Shown here one piece after another: positions 35,220 through 43,461 of a DNA stretch of 55,559 bases. The DNA is taken from assembly GCF_020521235.1 (NCBI RefSeq), contig NZ_BLAY01000053.1, positions 1 to 55,559 of the forward strand, given 5' to 3'. Source of the DNA: Microseira wollei NIES-4236 (GTDB lineage Bacteria; Cyanobacteriota; Cyanobacteriia; Cyanobacteriales; Aerosakkonemataceae). A model generated the notes under the pieces. That model was not told the DNA's origin. It saw only the letters and a program-made list of their open reading frames with translations, and did not search any database. The position numbers and the translations under genes were made by a program. Within the stretch, counting starts at the first letter, position 1, and each line of letters starts with the position of its first letter.

Positions 35220-36258
35220 ATGGACATTAAAACTATTCTCAAATTAGAACTAGCAGATCCGATGGAAAAACGCGACAAAAAAATTATAGCTTTTCTTGAA
35301 AAAAATAATATTCCTTGGCGTTACTGTGGTTACGAATCTTATGCTAGTGGAAAAGTAAGACAATTTTTACATACCAATGTTTTGAGTTTATTGAGGTATA
35401 TCATATATCCGCAATATTTGGAACAAAATATTGATATATTGATCCTAATAAGCGAGACAGTTGATTTTATATATATCAGTAAAGCAAAATAACAAATCCC
35501 AAGCAATTCAACTTGACAGCAAAGTTTTGGCATCAGAACTAAACAAAGATCGAGAGGTTGAACTATTGCTCAAATTTATGAAGGAAATAAATACCCAAAA
35601 TTGTTGAAATACACTACCTTATTGTTGGGTTTTTATGTTAAAAAAGTTCTGGATTTAGCTGATTGTATAGAAAAAGAAGGTAAAGCTAAACAAGCAGATA
35701 TAATTAGGGCTAGTTTGTATCCCAATCAGTTTGCAGAATTAGAAGATGAGCAAGTAAAAGGAGCGGCAATTTACCGTCTCTAAAGAAGAAAAGTTATTTC
35801 GGGATGGAATCGGGTTTAATCGAAATAGATGCGCTCGCTGAAATTGTTGAAGGTTTGTATTCTAAAAATGGCGAGATTGAATACATCAACCCCCAAAGAA
35901 TTATTAGGGAATCTAACTTGATTGAAAAACTGCCAAAAATCTTCCAAATTGGTATAAAATAGACATTTTAGAATTATATCCAAAGATAGTTTGGCCACAA
36001 ATGATTGGGATGTTTATAGCATGGAAAGATGGATTTGGATTATTGAGTCCAATCATAAATCCAATTTCTGAAATGCCAATTATCGGCCTCCCATTTGGGA
36101 TTTTAGATACTGATATTCTTGGTCGTACCCTTGCTACTTTTGCGGGGGCATATTTATTGCCAAGAGATAATCCTCTAAGAGCGCTTTTTTGGGGAGAAGA
36201 TAAAATAGTAATAGGAATTAGTGCTGGGTTTATTCTGACATCAGTATTGCTGGTATAA
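35220..36258 (+). pseudogene. decayed gene of about 345 codons with several frameshifts
   Basis: Starts MDIKTILKLELADPMEKRDK and continues as coding-like plus-strand sequence that changes frame about five times: near 35480 (to QNNKSQAIQLDSKVLASELN), near 35565 (to TIAQIYEGNKYPKLLKYTTL), near 35781 (to SKEEKLFRDGIG), near 35804 (to LIEIDALAEIVEGLYSKNGE) and near 35940 (to LPNWYKIDILELYPKIVWPQ). It ends with hydrophobic segments ISEMPIIGLPFGILDTDILG and IVIGISAGFILTSVLLV at 36258. Each piece joins the next in sense, which is why one ancestral gene is favoured over several tiny ones. Family unknown. Either a true pseudogene or a stretch of poor base accuracy at A/T homopolymers. Confidence 0.55.
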
Positions 36259-36274
36259 AAATAAAAAAATGAGG

Positions 36275-36432
36275 CGCTGGCATATCCACAACTCTAAACG
36301 GACTCTGAGGGAGTGTAAGACCCCGGATGGGGCGCTTCCCCCTAAACTGTCAACGCTTCTAGAAGACAAGCAGTTAAGTCTGTTTGATTGCTAGGGAATA
36401 TCCGCCCCTTCTAGGTTGGGGAGGATGTCAAA
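36275..36432 (-). mobile_element. IS200/IS605-type left end, inverted orientation
   Basis: Read on the minus strand it begins TTGACATCCTCCCCAACCTA, followed by GAAGGGGCGGATATTCC, GGGGGAAGCGCCCC and a GGTCTTACACTCCC segment. The last also occurs in the 33342-33690 element (GGTCTTACACTCTC). No tnpA or tnpB is attached. With the element at 33342 it brackets the decayed island in opposite orientation. Confidence 0.65.
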
Positions 36433-36490
36433 TGGTTGATACTCTGCACGTTTATTCCTAAAATTAGTTCAGATTAATTTTTAAACAGTT

Positions 36491-37447
36491 ATGAGCCACC
36501 GTCCCATTATCCTTGGCATTGTTGGCGATAGCGCTGCCGGAAAAACCACGCTGACTAGAGGCATCGCGCAAGTATTGGGACTAAACAATGTTACGGTAAT
36601 CTGTACGGATGATTATCACCGCTACGATCGCCGCCAGCGTGCCGAAGTTGGGATTACGGCTTTGCACCCGGACTGCAATTACTTGGATATTATGCAGCAG
36701 CACTTAAACTTGCTGCGGACGGGACAACCGATTCTAAAACCAATTTACAGCCATAAAACGGGGACGTTTGAGCCGCCGGAGTATGTCAAACCCAACAAAT
36801 TTGTCATGGTTGAAGGTTTGTTGGGTTATGCTACCCGTGGTGCGCGGGACTGCTTTGATGTGAAGGTGTACCTCGCACCGCCGGAATGGTTGCGGTTTAA
36901 GTGGAAGGTAAAGCGCGATACGATGAAGCGGGGCTACAAAGAGGAAGAAGTTCTCGCCGAACTGCGAAAACGCGAACCCGACTCGGAACAGTTTATCCGT
37001 CCTCAGCGCCAATATGCCGATGTGGTGGTGAGTTTCTACCCGCCTGAAGATGCATCAAATGAAGATTATTCACGCCTGAACGTGCGCTTGGTACTTAGAC
37101 CGACGATTCCCCACCCAGACTTGACGGAAATTTTCGATCAAACGGCTGCTAAAACTATGCCAGCGATTCGTCTAGGATTGGATCGGGATATGGGTAAACC
37201 CGTTGATGTGTTGGAAGTCGATAGTCACGCCACTAGCAATCAAGTCAAAGAGTTAGAGAAGCTTCTATGCAGCGAAATTCCCGACTTATTGCCCTACTGT
37301 AGTCTGGACGCCGATCGGGAACTGGGCAAAATTACCGGGACTACTGGGGAAACCCTCCAAAGTTACCCCCTGGCTTTGACCCAGCTATTGGTAGCCTATC
37401 ACATGCTGAAGGCAACTCAGTTAGTTAGTATAGGACATTACCGCTAG
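36491..37447 (+). CDS. phosphoribulokinase-like kinase (PRK paralogue)
   Basis: A 318-residue P-loop kinase of the PRK/uridine kinase family. The Walker A is GDSAAGKTT (residues 12-20). CTDDYHRYDRRQRAEVGITA aligns with the PRK substrate segment. HKTGTFEPPEYVKP and MVEGLL (Walker B-like) follow, with KRGYKEEEVLAELRKREPDS and QRQYADVVVSFYPPE. It differs clearly from Calvin-cycle PRK in the C-terminal 120 residues, so it is probably the paralogue that many cyanobacteria carry beside the true prk; its substrate is not established. The ATG at 36491 is the family-like start. Its TAG stop shares the palindrome CTAG with the stop of the convergent small gene at 37444. Confidence 0.85.
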   Translation: MSHRPIILGIVGDSAAGKTTLTRGIAQVLGLNNVTVICTDDYHRYDRRQRAEVGITALHPDCNYLDIMQQHLNLLRTGQPILKPIYSHKTGTFEPPEYVKPNKFVMVEGLLGYATRGARDCFDVKVYLAPPEWLRFKWKVKRDTMKRGYKEEEVLAELRKREPDSEQFIRPQRQYADVVVSFYPPEDASNEDYSRLNVRLVLRPTIPHPDLTEIFDQTAAKTMPAIRLGLDRDMGKPVDVLEVDSHATSNQVKELEKLLCSEIPDLLPYCSLDADRELGKITGTTGETLQSYPLALTQLLVAYHMLKATQLVSIGHYR

Positions 37448-37602
37448 CTATGCGTAATTTCCGCAGGTTGGGGTAGTTGGCTTAGAGGGGCGGGTTGCAT
37501 TTCGCCGCGAAAGTCTAGGAGTTGGACGAGGAGTAAGTAGGCGAGCGCTAAAATAACTGAAATCGCCCCTGTAATAATTGCTACGACTTTTGACCGATTC
37601 AT
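37444..37602 (-). CDS. 52-residue single-helix membrane protein
   Basis: A small gene starting at an ATG at 37602: MNRSKVVAIITGAISVILAL, continuing AYLLLVQLLDFRGEMQPAPL and ending SQLPQPAEITHS. One transmembrane helix (about residues 6-27) is followed by a short Pro-rich tail. Composition and the RGEMxPAP tail look like a conserved small cyanobacterial protein, but I cannot name it. It converges on the PRK-like gene; the two stop codons are the same four-base palindrome CTAG (37444-37447). Upstream is a GGGGCAAGGCATC-type hairpin repeat. Confidence 0.72.
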   Translation of the reverse strand: MNRSKVVAIITGAISVILALAYLLLVQLLDFRGEMQPAPLSQLPQPAEITHS

Positions 37603-37698
37603 AGGAATGCTTAAGTTTTGATGAACGGGATGTAAACTATTGTAACTATCTGGCGCTCGCGCGCTGCAAGGCGAATCGAGGCAGCAGCATCAATTACA

Positions 37699-37867
37699 GG
37701 GTAGGGGCAAGGCATCAATAAGTTTCGTCCCTAACCCGAAATTATTTAATGCCGTGCCCCTACAATCTTGGTCGGTGTTATTGCGATTGATAAAACATTT
37801 AACCTTTGATCGATAAACGCCACATACCCTAGAGGTTTTTTTGGAAAAACCTCTAGGGTATGTGGCG
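37699..37867. repeat. GGGGCAAGGCAT hairpin and a perfect 23-bp stem
   Basis: GTAGGGGCAAGGCAT pairs with ATGCCGTGCCCCTAC (about 37701-37763), a member of the dispersed hairpin family. A second hairpin is a perfect 23-bp inverted repeat, 37818-37840 against 37845-37867 (CGCCACATACCCTAGAGG...), with loop TTGG. It lacks a clear T-run on either side, so it is more likely a repeat than a terminator. Confidence 0.9.
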
Positions 37868-37874
37868 CTCTCTC

Positions 37875-37955
37875 TTTAATCCCTAATTTTCACATTCAGC
37901 TCGTGCATATATGGGCGCACCTTTTCCATTATCCTTATAGTACCACAAATTTTAG
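37875..37955 (+). repeat. 81-bp direct repeat, copy 1 (upstream of Uma2 gene)
   Basis: TTTAATCCCTAATTTTCACA continues to ATGGGCGCACCTTTTCCATT and CACAAATTTTAG. Copy 2 at 38609-38689 is about 85-90% identical and lies just after the Uma2 gene. The segment probably contains the Uma2 promoter and leader. Confidence 0.88.
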
Positions 37956-37966
37956 AAATTGATCCT

Positions 37967-38545
37967 ATGCAAACTCAAACTCAAAAACGTTCCTACACAC
38001 CAGAGGAATATCTGGAATTAGAAGAGACTGCCGAATACAAAAGCGAATACCGAGATGGAGAAATAGTGCCAATGACAGGCAAAACAACCAAGCACAACGA
38101 AATCGCTGGTAATTTTTACGCCAATTTCAAACTAACCATGAAGGGGCAAAATTACAAAATCTATATGGGTGATGTGAAGTTGTGGATACCGCGTTATCGT
38201 CGTCTATACACCTATCCGGATGTGATGGTGATTCAAGGCGCGCCTGTTTATGATGGGAAAGGCACTACAACCGTTACCAATCCTTTGATGATTTTGTCAG
38301 TCAAAAATTCTGACAAAACAGATAAGTTTCAATTTTATCGCTCGATTCCCGATTTAAAAGAATATGTTCTGGTTGACCAATACGAATATCACATCGAACA
38401 GTTTGCCAAAAACTCAGAGGGGCAATGGGTTTTAACTGAATATGAGTCTGAAGCAGCTGTTTTATCGTTGAAATCGGTTCAGTTTCAAATTTCGTTCCAG
38501 GATATTTACGCTGGGGTGAATTTTGAGATTGATGAAGAAGAATAG
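37967..38545 (+). CDS. Uma2-family endonuclease-fold protein, catalytic core altered
   Basis: A 192-residue DUF820/Uma2 protein, an expanded PD-(D/E)xK-fold family of unknown biological role in cyanobacteria. YTPEEYLELEETAEYKSEYR, DGEIVPMTGKTTKHNEIAGN, the aspartate in YPDVMVIQG, and KFQFYRSIPDLKEYVLVDQY are typical. Where the family usually has P-x-x-x-x-EVLS followed by D..xDK, this protein reads PLMILSVKNSDKTDKFQFYR, a shortened segment lacking the conserved glutamate. The nuclease centre is probably damaged although the frame is intact. The ATG at 37967 is standard. Flanked by 81-bp direct repeats. Confidence 0.88.
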   Translation: MQTQTQKRSYTPEEYLELEETAEYKSEYRDGEIVPMTGKTTKHNEIAGNFYANFKLTMKGQNYKIYMGDVKLWIPRYRRLYTYPDVMVIQGAPVYDGKGTTTVTNPLMILSVKNSDKTDKFQFYRSIPDLKEYVLVDQYEYHIEQFAKNSEGQWVLTEYESEAAVLSLKSVQFQISFQDIYAGVNFEIDEEE

Positions 38546-38608
38546 CAAGTTATAGGAGGTGGAACGATGGGGGGCGATCGCTTGTATCAAGTCCAGGTGC
38601 TTTAGTGC

Positions 38609-38689
38609 TTTAATCCCTAATTTTAACAATCAGATTGCGTACATATGGGCGCACCTTTTTCATTATCTTTATAGTAACACAAATTTTAG
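38609..38689 (+). repeat. 81-bp direct repeat, copy 2 (downstream of Uma2 gene)
   Basis: TTTAATCCCTAATTTTAACA continues to ATGGGCGCACCTTTTTCATT and CACAAATTTTAG, then a HIP1 site. There is no Uma2 gene after it. It could be the leader of a lost tandem copy. Confidence 0.85.
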
Positions 38690-38876
38690 CGATCGCGATC
38701 TAAAATTAATTGTTTGTAGGGGCGGGTTTCACCAACAATCTATGATTCTCACTAATAAGTAGATGCAGGTAAATAAAGTGAAAATAGCTTAATTACCAAA
38801 AAGAAATTCGCCAAGTTTTTGCCCTGGTTCAAAGTGCAGGTGTTCTAACCCACTTGTGAATTGGAGGAGATGATAA

Positions 38877-38995
38877 GAATGATAATCAATTAGAGAGAGA
38901 AGTGGCGAGCGGCGCTCGCCACTTCCCCATTACTATTGCAGGAAGGGAAAGCTGCGCTTTCCCTTCCCTGCTCAATTGATTATCATTATCAACAT
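38877..38995. repeat. inverted repeat enclosing two hairpins inside the IS630-type element
   Basis: ATGATAATCAATT (38879-38891) and AATTGATTATCAT (about 38974-38986) face each other. Between them are the stems AGTGGCGAGC-GGC-GCTCGCCACT and GGAAGGGAAAGC-TGC-GCTTTCCCTTCC. No coding sequence. Confidence 0.85.
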
Positions 38996-39120
38996 AGAAC
39001 AAAGTTAAGCTCTGCATGGGGGTATGACAAAGTACATGCAAATTGGAACACGTTGTAAACTTTTGTAAGGCTAATTGTCAAAACCCTTTCAAGTCTGCCC
39101 AGTGGAGTTGACGTGGCAGC

Positions 39121-39684
39121 TTACATATAATCTACGTTGAATATACCTTTGTCTTCCTCGGAAAAAACGAACTGTCCTGATTCCAAGCCTTCAGCATATT
39201 GCTCCAACCACTCCCTAAAACTTGGCGCAACAATCGGCCTTTCAGGTTCATCATGCCACATTGTAATAATTTGTCCACGCTTTCCACCCTCACCAGGATT
39301 CAAGTCTAGACAATCATGATTACCTGCTCCGTCATTGGTCAGCGGAATCCACTGTGCACTCCACCAATCAGAGCGAATACCTGCATCAGGGGAACTTTCA
39401 AAGTCTTCAAACTCCCCGCCATCTAAAAGTTCTTTCCACACTGCCCATTCCTCTTGCATACGTTCTAAAGATAGAAACTCCCTCCCCTCTAAAAAGCCAT
39501 AGTCATAACCTGACTGCCCGTTATGAATACGATAAGAAGCCTTAACTTCTGCCGGGAATTGAATAGAGAGAAAATCTTCTGCTGCTTTGATTTGAGTATC
39601 AGAAGCTCCAGGTTGCAAAGTGTCGAGCACCTTGGGGGCATTGGCATAAAGCCAAGATTCTATATATGTCCAAATCTCTTGCAT
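39121..39684 (-). CDS. SMI1/KNR4-family protein
   Basis: A 187-residue SMI1/KNR4 (SUKH-like) domain protein. Typical segments are GASDTQIKAAEDFLSIQFPA, EVKASYRIHNGQSGYDYGFL, and WSAQWIPLTNDGAGNHDCLD, with the P-L-x-x-x-G-x-G-x-x-x-x-x-D core, then GQIITMWHDEPERPIVAPSF and FREWLEQYAEGL. In bacteria many members are immunity proteins against polymorphic toxins or contact-dependent toxins, and others are solitary with unknown roles. The ATG at 39684 (MQEIWTYIESWLY) is preferred over a GTG at 39705; no strong ribosome-binding site is visible. The gene lies inside an IS630-type element, immediately after a transposase N-terminal fragment. No toxin gene is near. Confidence 0.9.
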   Translation of the reverse strand: MQEIWTYIESWLYANAPKVLDTLQPGASDTQIKAAEDFLSIQFPAEVKASYRIHNGQSGYDYGFLEGREFLSLERMQEEWAVWKELLDGGEFEDFESSPDAGIRSDWWSAQWIPLTNDGAGNHDCLDLNPGEGGKRGQIITMWHDEPERPIVAPSFREWLEQYAEGLESGQFVFSEEDKGIFNVDYM

Positions 39685-39688
39685 ACCG

Positions 39689-39850
39689 TTAACTGATATC
39701 AACACCTATTGACAACTTATTAGTTAGCGGTTTATCAGATAGCGCTATGGCACGGCTTCTAGTTCTTGATGGCACTAGGCTTGCTTGAGCCAGTTTGAGC
39801 AGAACTTGATCTTCTCGTTGTGTCAGGTGAACTTTAAGGGGCGCTGGCAT
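39689..39850 (-). pseudogene. IS630-family transposase N-terminal fragment
   Basis: An ATG at 39850 reads MPAPLKVHLTQREDQVLLKL, then AQASLVPSRTRSRAIALSD before departing from the family and stopping at 39689. The first 37 residues match the start of cyanobacterial IS630 transposases (MPAPLKVxLTxxED...RTRxRA). The DDE catalytic part is missing. The join with the SMI1 gene region lies at about 39740. Confidence 0.75.
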
Positions 39851-40339
39851 AAGCGCATTGATAAACTGACTGAACTTTTCCCTAATTATATCAAAGCTTT
39901 ACCCTTTTATATCTATACACACTGGTTTTCACCCTAACTGCTAGGTAATCGCTCAGCTGTGCTGAACTCCATAACACAGAGCGGGAACGAACAGATGTTT
40001 GCCCCTGTTAATGACCTTGATTATCATTCTTATGCTATTTCCTCCAAAAGATACTGGGCTGAGTCCGATCAATTGCTCTTTGAGCATTAAGTTATTTTCA
40101 CTTTATTTACCTGCACCTACTTAATATACATAAACCCGCCCCCAAAATCGTTGCATCGGGGGCTTCGCGGGTTTCACCAATAATCTATGATTCTCACTAA
40201 TAATATACATAAACCCGCCCCCAAAATCGTTGCATCGGGGGCGGGGGGGTTTCGCGAGAAATTGGGGCTTCGCGGGTTTAGATAAATTGTCGGTTTGGCA
40301 TCACAGATAGTTGGTAAAACCCGCCCCTACAAATTAAAT
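39851..40339. other. right arm of IS630-type element and GGGGGC-rich repeats
   Basis: 39851-40121 is the non-coding right arm of the element. 40124-40290 holds two copies of TATACATAAACCCGCCCCCA with ATCGTTGCATCGGGGGC, the target repeat of the insertion. 40290-40339 has a GGGTTTAGATAAATTGTCGG segment. No gene. Confidence 0.7.
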
Positions 40340-40368
40340 AAAAAAATGCCATCGGTGAAACGATGGCA
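40340..40368 (-). terminator. intrinsic terminator of ndk
   Basis: On the minus strand TGCCATCG-TTTCAC-CGATGGCA is followed by a run of seven T. It starts 25 bases after the ndk stop codon. Confidence 0.85.
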
Positions 40369-40392
40369 CGATCTAAAAATTAGGTCAGCAAC

Positions 40393-40845
40393 CTATTTTT
40401 CGTACAACCAAGAAGTAATACTCGGTTGCCAACTTACTAATTCTTCGTCTTTAAACCACAGACTAACTTCGCGACGGGCGGTTTCAATCGCATCGGAACC
40501 GTGAATCAGGTTGCGACCAATACTAACTCCGAAATCACCGCGAATTGTACCCGGTTCAGCCGTTAGGGGGTTGGTAGCGCCGATGATTTTGCGTGCGGAT
40601 GCGACGACGCCCTCACCTTCCCACACCATCGCTACGACGGGGCCAGAGGTGATAAAGTCAACTAAACCGGAGAAAAATGGCCTTTCGCGGTGAACGTCGT
40701 AGTGCTGTTCGGCGAGTTCGCGGCTGACTTGCATTAGCTTTAAGCCAACGAGGGTAAAGCCTTTGGTTTCAAAGCGCCGGATAATCTCGCCGACGAGTTG
40801 GCGCTGAACGCCATCGGGTTTGACTGCTAGAAATGTCCGTTCCAC
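40393..40845 (-). CDS. ndk: nucleoside diphosphate kinase
   Basis: Transfers the terminal phosphate between nucleoside triphosphates and diphosphates through a phosphohistidine. The 150-residue sequence has [20 protein letters not shown] at the N-terminus, [20 protein letters not shown], and the active-site [17 protein letters not shown] with His115. Length and motifs are normal. The start is an ATG at 40845. A clear terminator follows at 40340-40368. Divergent from speA across about 475 bp. Confidence 0.97.
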   Translation of the reverse strand: MERTFLAVKPDGVQRQLVGEIIRRFETKGFTLVGLKLMQVSRELAEQHYDVHRERPFFSGLVDFITSGPVVAMVWEGEGVVASARKIIGATNPLTAEPGTIRGDFGVSIGRNLIHGSDAIETARREVSLWFKDEELVSWQPSITSWLYEK

Positions 40846-41321
40846 TGTAAATACCTGCGCGTTACAATTCGGGTTCCAGCCTAGTATCGTGAACTACCCA
40901 CTCCTACCTCGGTTAGGTGTGGGCTTCCCAATTCATCGGGAATTGCCAAGAGAACGACCTAGTTCCTTTGGTCTCACATTCCCTCCAAGGGCAGAAGTCC
41001 TGGTTCCCAAGACCCATAACTTGCTCTTGCAACCTGTGCCTATTAGCTTGGTTCTCGCTTGCGGCAGTGAGGGTCAAGATGGTTCAACTTTACCACAGGA
41101 GGTTGCGAGTTTCGTCGCTACGGGGTTTCTAGGCAAAAGAAACCCGGTTTCTAGCAAAAATTGTGGGTTTGGCGACTAGACATTGACGCAGAAAGCGGGT
41201 TTCTAGCCATCGTCTCGTTGTTGGTGGAAAAATTCTGCCAAAAGTAGTGGGAAAACCGACGATGCAAGGGTTGTAGATGCGCTAAACTGACATGTCGGTA
41301 GTTGTTGCATGGGGGATAGAC
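40846..41321. other. ndk/speA intergenic region with degenerate MITE-like boxes
   Basis: 475 bp with no credible gene. At 41125-41215 GGGTTTCTAGGCAAAAGAAA, CCCGGTTTCTAG and ATTGACGCAGAAAGCGGGTT resemble a decayed copy of the MITE at 44928. Promoters of both genes should be here. Confidence 0.6.
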
Positions 41322-43337
41322 ATGGGGGCACAGCCGACGACCGATCAAAAGGGTGTTGAAGACCGAGTGAGAAATTCTGTTGATTCATTATCGTTGGCAG
41401 AGGCTAAGTCTTTGATGCTTCTGCCTGCTGCGGCACGGGAAATGACCAAGAAATGGATGATGGAAGATAGCGAAGCATTGTACCGCATACAAGGCTGGGG
41501 CGAACCGTATTTCTCGATTAATGCGGCGGGTCACGTGACGGTGTCTCCCAAGGGGGAACGCGGCGGTTCGCTGGATTTATTTGAACTGGTGAATGCCCTG
41601 AAACAGCGCAATTTGGGTCTTCCCCTGCTGATCCGATTTTCCGATATTTTGGAAGACCGCATCGAAAGGTTGAATGCTTGCTTTGCCAAAGCGATCGCGC
41701 GCTACAATTACCCCGGTTCCTACCGAGGCGTGTTCCCGGTAAAATGCAACCAGCAGCGCCATCTAGTTGAAGATTTGGTGCGGTTTGGCAAACCCCATCA
41801 GTTTGGTTTAGAAGCGGGTTCAAAACCCGAATTGATGATTGCTTTAGCGCTGTTGGATACTCCCGGTGCTTTAATTGTCTGCAACGGCTACAAGGATCGC
41901 GAATACATTGAAACGGCAATGTTAGCCCAGCGACTGGGACAACTGCCGTTAATTGTCCTGGAACAAATCGAAGAAGTGCAGGTCGCGATTGAAGCGTCGC
42001 GCCAGTTGGGAATTAAACCAATTTTAGGGGTGCGGGCGAAACTGAGTACGCAGGGAGTGGGACGCTGGGGGACTTCTACAGGCGATCGCGCCAAGTTTGG
42101 CCTCACTATACCAGAAATTATCCAAGCTGTCGAGCAATTACGCGCTGCTAACCTGTTAGACTCGTTGCAGCTGTTGCACTTTCACATCGGTTCCCAAATT
42201 TCCTCGATTAGCGTCATCAAAGAAGCTATCCGGGAAGCTAGTCAAATTTACGTCGAATTGGCGTTACTGGGTGCCGATATGAAATACCTCGATGTCGGCG
42301 GCGGATTGGGCGTGGACTACGACGGTTCTCAAACCAACTTCTACGCCTCCAAAAATTACAACATGCAGAATTACGCCAACGACATCGTCGCCGAGTTAAA
42401 AGATGCTTGCGGCGAACGCAACGTATCCGTACCAACGCTGATTAGCGAAAGCGGGCGTGCTGTGGCTTCCCACCAGTCGGTGCTGATTTTCGATGTACTC
42501 AGCACCAGTGAAGTCCCCCACGAATCACCGGAACCCCCCCAAGAAGGCGAATCTCCAGTGATTCGCTATCTTTGGGAAACTTACCAATCGATCAACGCCG
42601 AAAACTTCCAAGAATTTTACCACGACGCGACGCAATTTAAAGAAGAGGCGATCAGTCGGTTTAATTTAGGGATTTTGCGCTTAACCGAACGCGCCAAAGC
42701 CGAGCGGCTTTACTGGGCATGTTGCCACAAAATTCTAGCAATTACGCGCCAGCAAGATTACGTCCCGGATGAGTTGGAAGACCTGGAAAAAATTATGGCT
42801 TCCATCTACTACGTGAATATGTCTGTGTTCCAATCGGCGCCGGATTGTTGGGCGATTGACCAGCTGTTTCCAATTATGCCAATTCACCGGCTGGATGAAC
42901 AACCGACCCAGCGAGGAATTTTGGCGGATTTGACCTGCGATAGCGATGGCAAAATCGATCGGTTTATTGACTTGCGGGATGTTAAGTCGGTGTTAGAATT
43001 GCATCTGTTTAAGCCGGGAGAACCTTATTACTTGGGAATGTTCCTTAACGGTGCATACCAAGAAATTATGGGGAATCTTCATAACTTATTTGGAGATACG
43101 AATACCGTCCATATCAAACTGACGCCGAAAGGTTACCAAATAGAACATGTGGTCAAAGGGGATACGATGAAAGAAGTCTTGGGCTACGTGCAGTACGACG
43201 CCGAAGACTTGGTGGAGAATATCCGCCGCCGCTGCGAGCAAGCACTATTGGAGAATCAGATTACGATTCCAGAATCCCAGTTGTTGTTGCAAAATTACGA
43301 ACGCAGTTTGAGTCGGTATACGTATTTGTCGAGTTAG
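41322..43337 (+). CDS. speA: biosynthetic arginine decarboxylase (SpeA)
   Basis: PLP-dependent fold III decarboxylase that turns arginine into agmatine, the entry to polyamine synthesis. The ATG at 41322 has GGGGGAT seven bases upstream and is preferred over the ATG at 41292, which gives an atypical VVVAWGID start. Landmarks are GWGEPYFSINAAGHVTVSP, the PLP lysine in YRGVFPVKCNQQRHLVEDL (about residue 141), FGLEAGSKPELMIAL, LHFHIGSQISSI, KYLDVGGGLGVDYDGS, the SESGRAVASHQSVLIFDV region, and PDCWAIDQLFPIMPIHRLDE. The length of 671 residues is in the SpeA range. Cyanobacteria often have two SpeA copies; only one is here. Confidence 0.96.
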   Translation: MGAQPTTDQKGVEDRVRNSVDSLSLAEAKSLMLLPAAAREMTKKWMMEDSEALYRIQGWGEPYFSINAAGHVTVSPKGERGGSLDLFELVNALKQRNLGLPLLIRFSDILEDRIERLNACFAKAIARYNYPGSYRGVFPVKCNQQRHLVEDLVRFGKPHQFGLEAGSKPELMIALALLDTPGALIVCNGYKDREYIETAMLAQRLGQLPLIVLEQIEEVQVAIEASRQLGIKPILGVRAKLSTQGVGRWGTSTGDRAKFGLTIPEIIQAVEQLRAANLLDSLQLLHFHIGSQISSISVIKEAIREASQIYVELALLGADMKYLDVGGGLGVDYDGSQTNFYASKNYNMQNYANDIVAELKDACGERNVSVPTLISESGRAVASHQSVLIFDVLSTSEVPHESPEPPQEGESPVIRYLWETYQSINAENFQEFYHDATQFKEEAISRFNLGILRLTERAKAERLYWACCHKILAITRQQDYVPDELEDLEKIMASIYYVNMSVFQSAPDCWAIDQLFPIMPIHRLDEQPTQRGILADLTCDSDGKIDRFIDLRDVKSVLELHLFKPGEPYYLGMFLNGAYQEIMGNLHNLFGDTNTVHIKLTPKGYQIEHVVKGDTMKEVLGYVQYDAEDLVENIRRRCEQALLENQITIPESQLLLQNYERSLSRYTYLSS

Positions 43338-43344
43338 GTAATCT

Positions 43345-43461
43345 GATTTGAGATTTTAGATTGCAGATTTTAGATTGAGTAAATTCTGCAATCTAATCTC
43401 AAATTTTAGATTTTAGATGCGAGATTGAATCAATCTAAAATCTCAAATCTCAAATCTAAAA
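43345..43461. repeat. AGATTTTAGATTGCAG tandem repeats
   Basis: Imperfect 7-9 bp units of the TTTTAGA/ATTGCAG type fill the spacer between the convergent speA and nucleotidyltransferase genes. The spacer as a whole is roughly self-complementary (AATCTAAAATC / GATTTTAGATT), so it may fold as a hairpin. Confidence 0.8.

Larger units (their letters stand above)
38758..40121 (-). mobile_element. IS630-type element with most of the transposase lost and an SMI1/KNR4 gene inside
   Basis: Terminal inverted repeats AGTAGATGCAGGTAAATAAA (38758) and its inverted counterpart TTTATTTACCTGCACCTACT (ending 40121) match with one difference and extend through GTGAAAATA. The element is flanked by TA at 38756-38757 and 40122-40123. 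An uninterrupted copy of the target (CTCACTAATAATATACATAA) lies at 40191-40210, confirming the boundaries. A second inner inverted repeat (ATGATAATCAATT / AATTGATTATCAT) encloses two hairpins at 38877-38995. Transposase remains are at 39689-39850. Confidence 0.88.
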
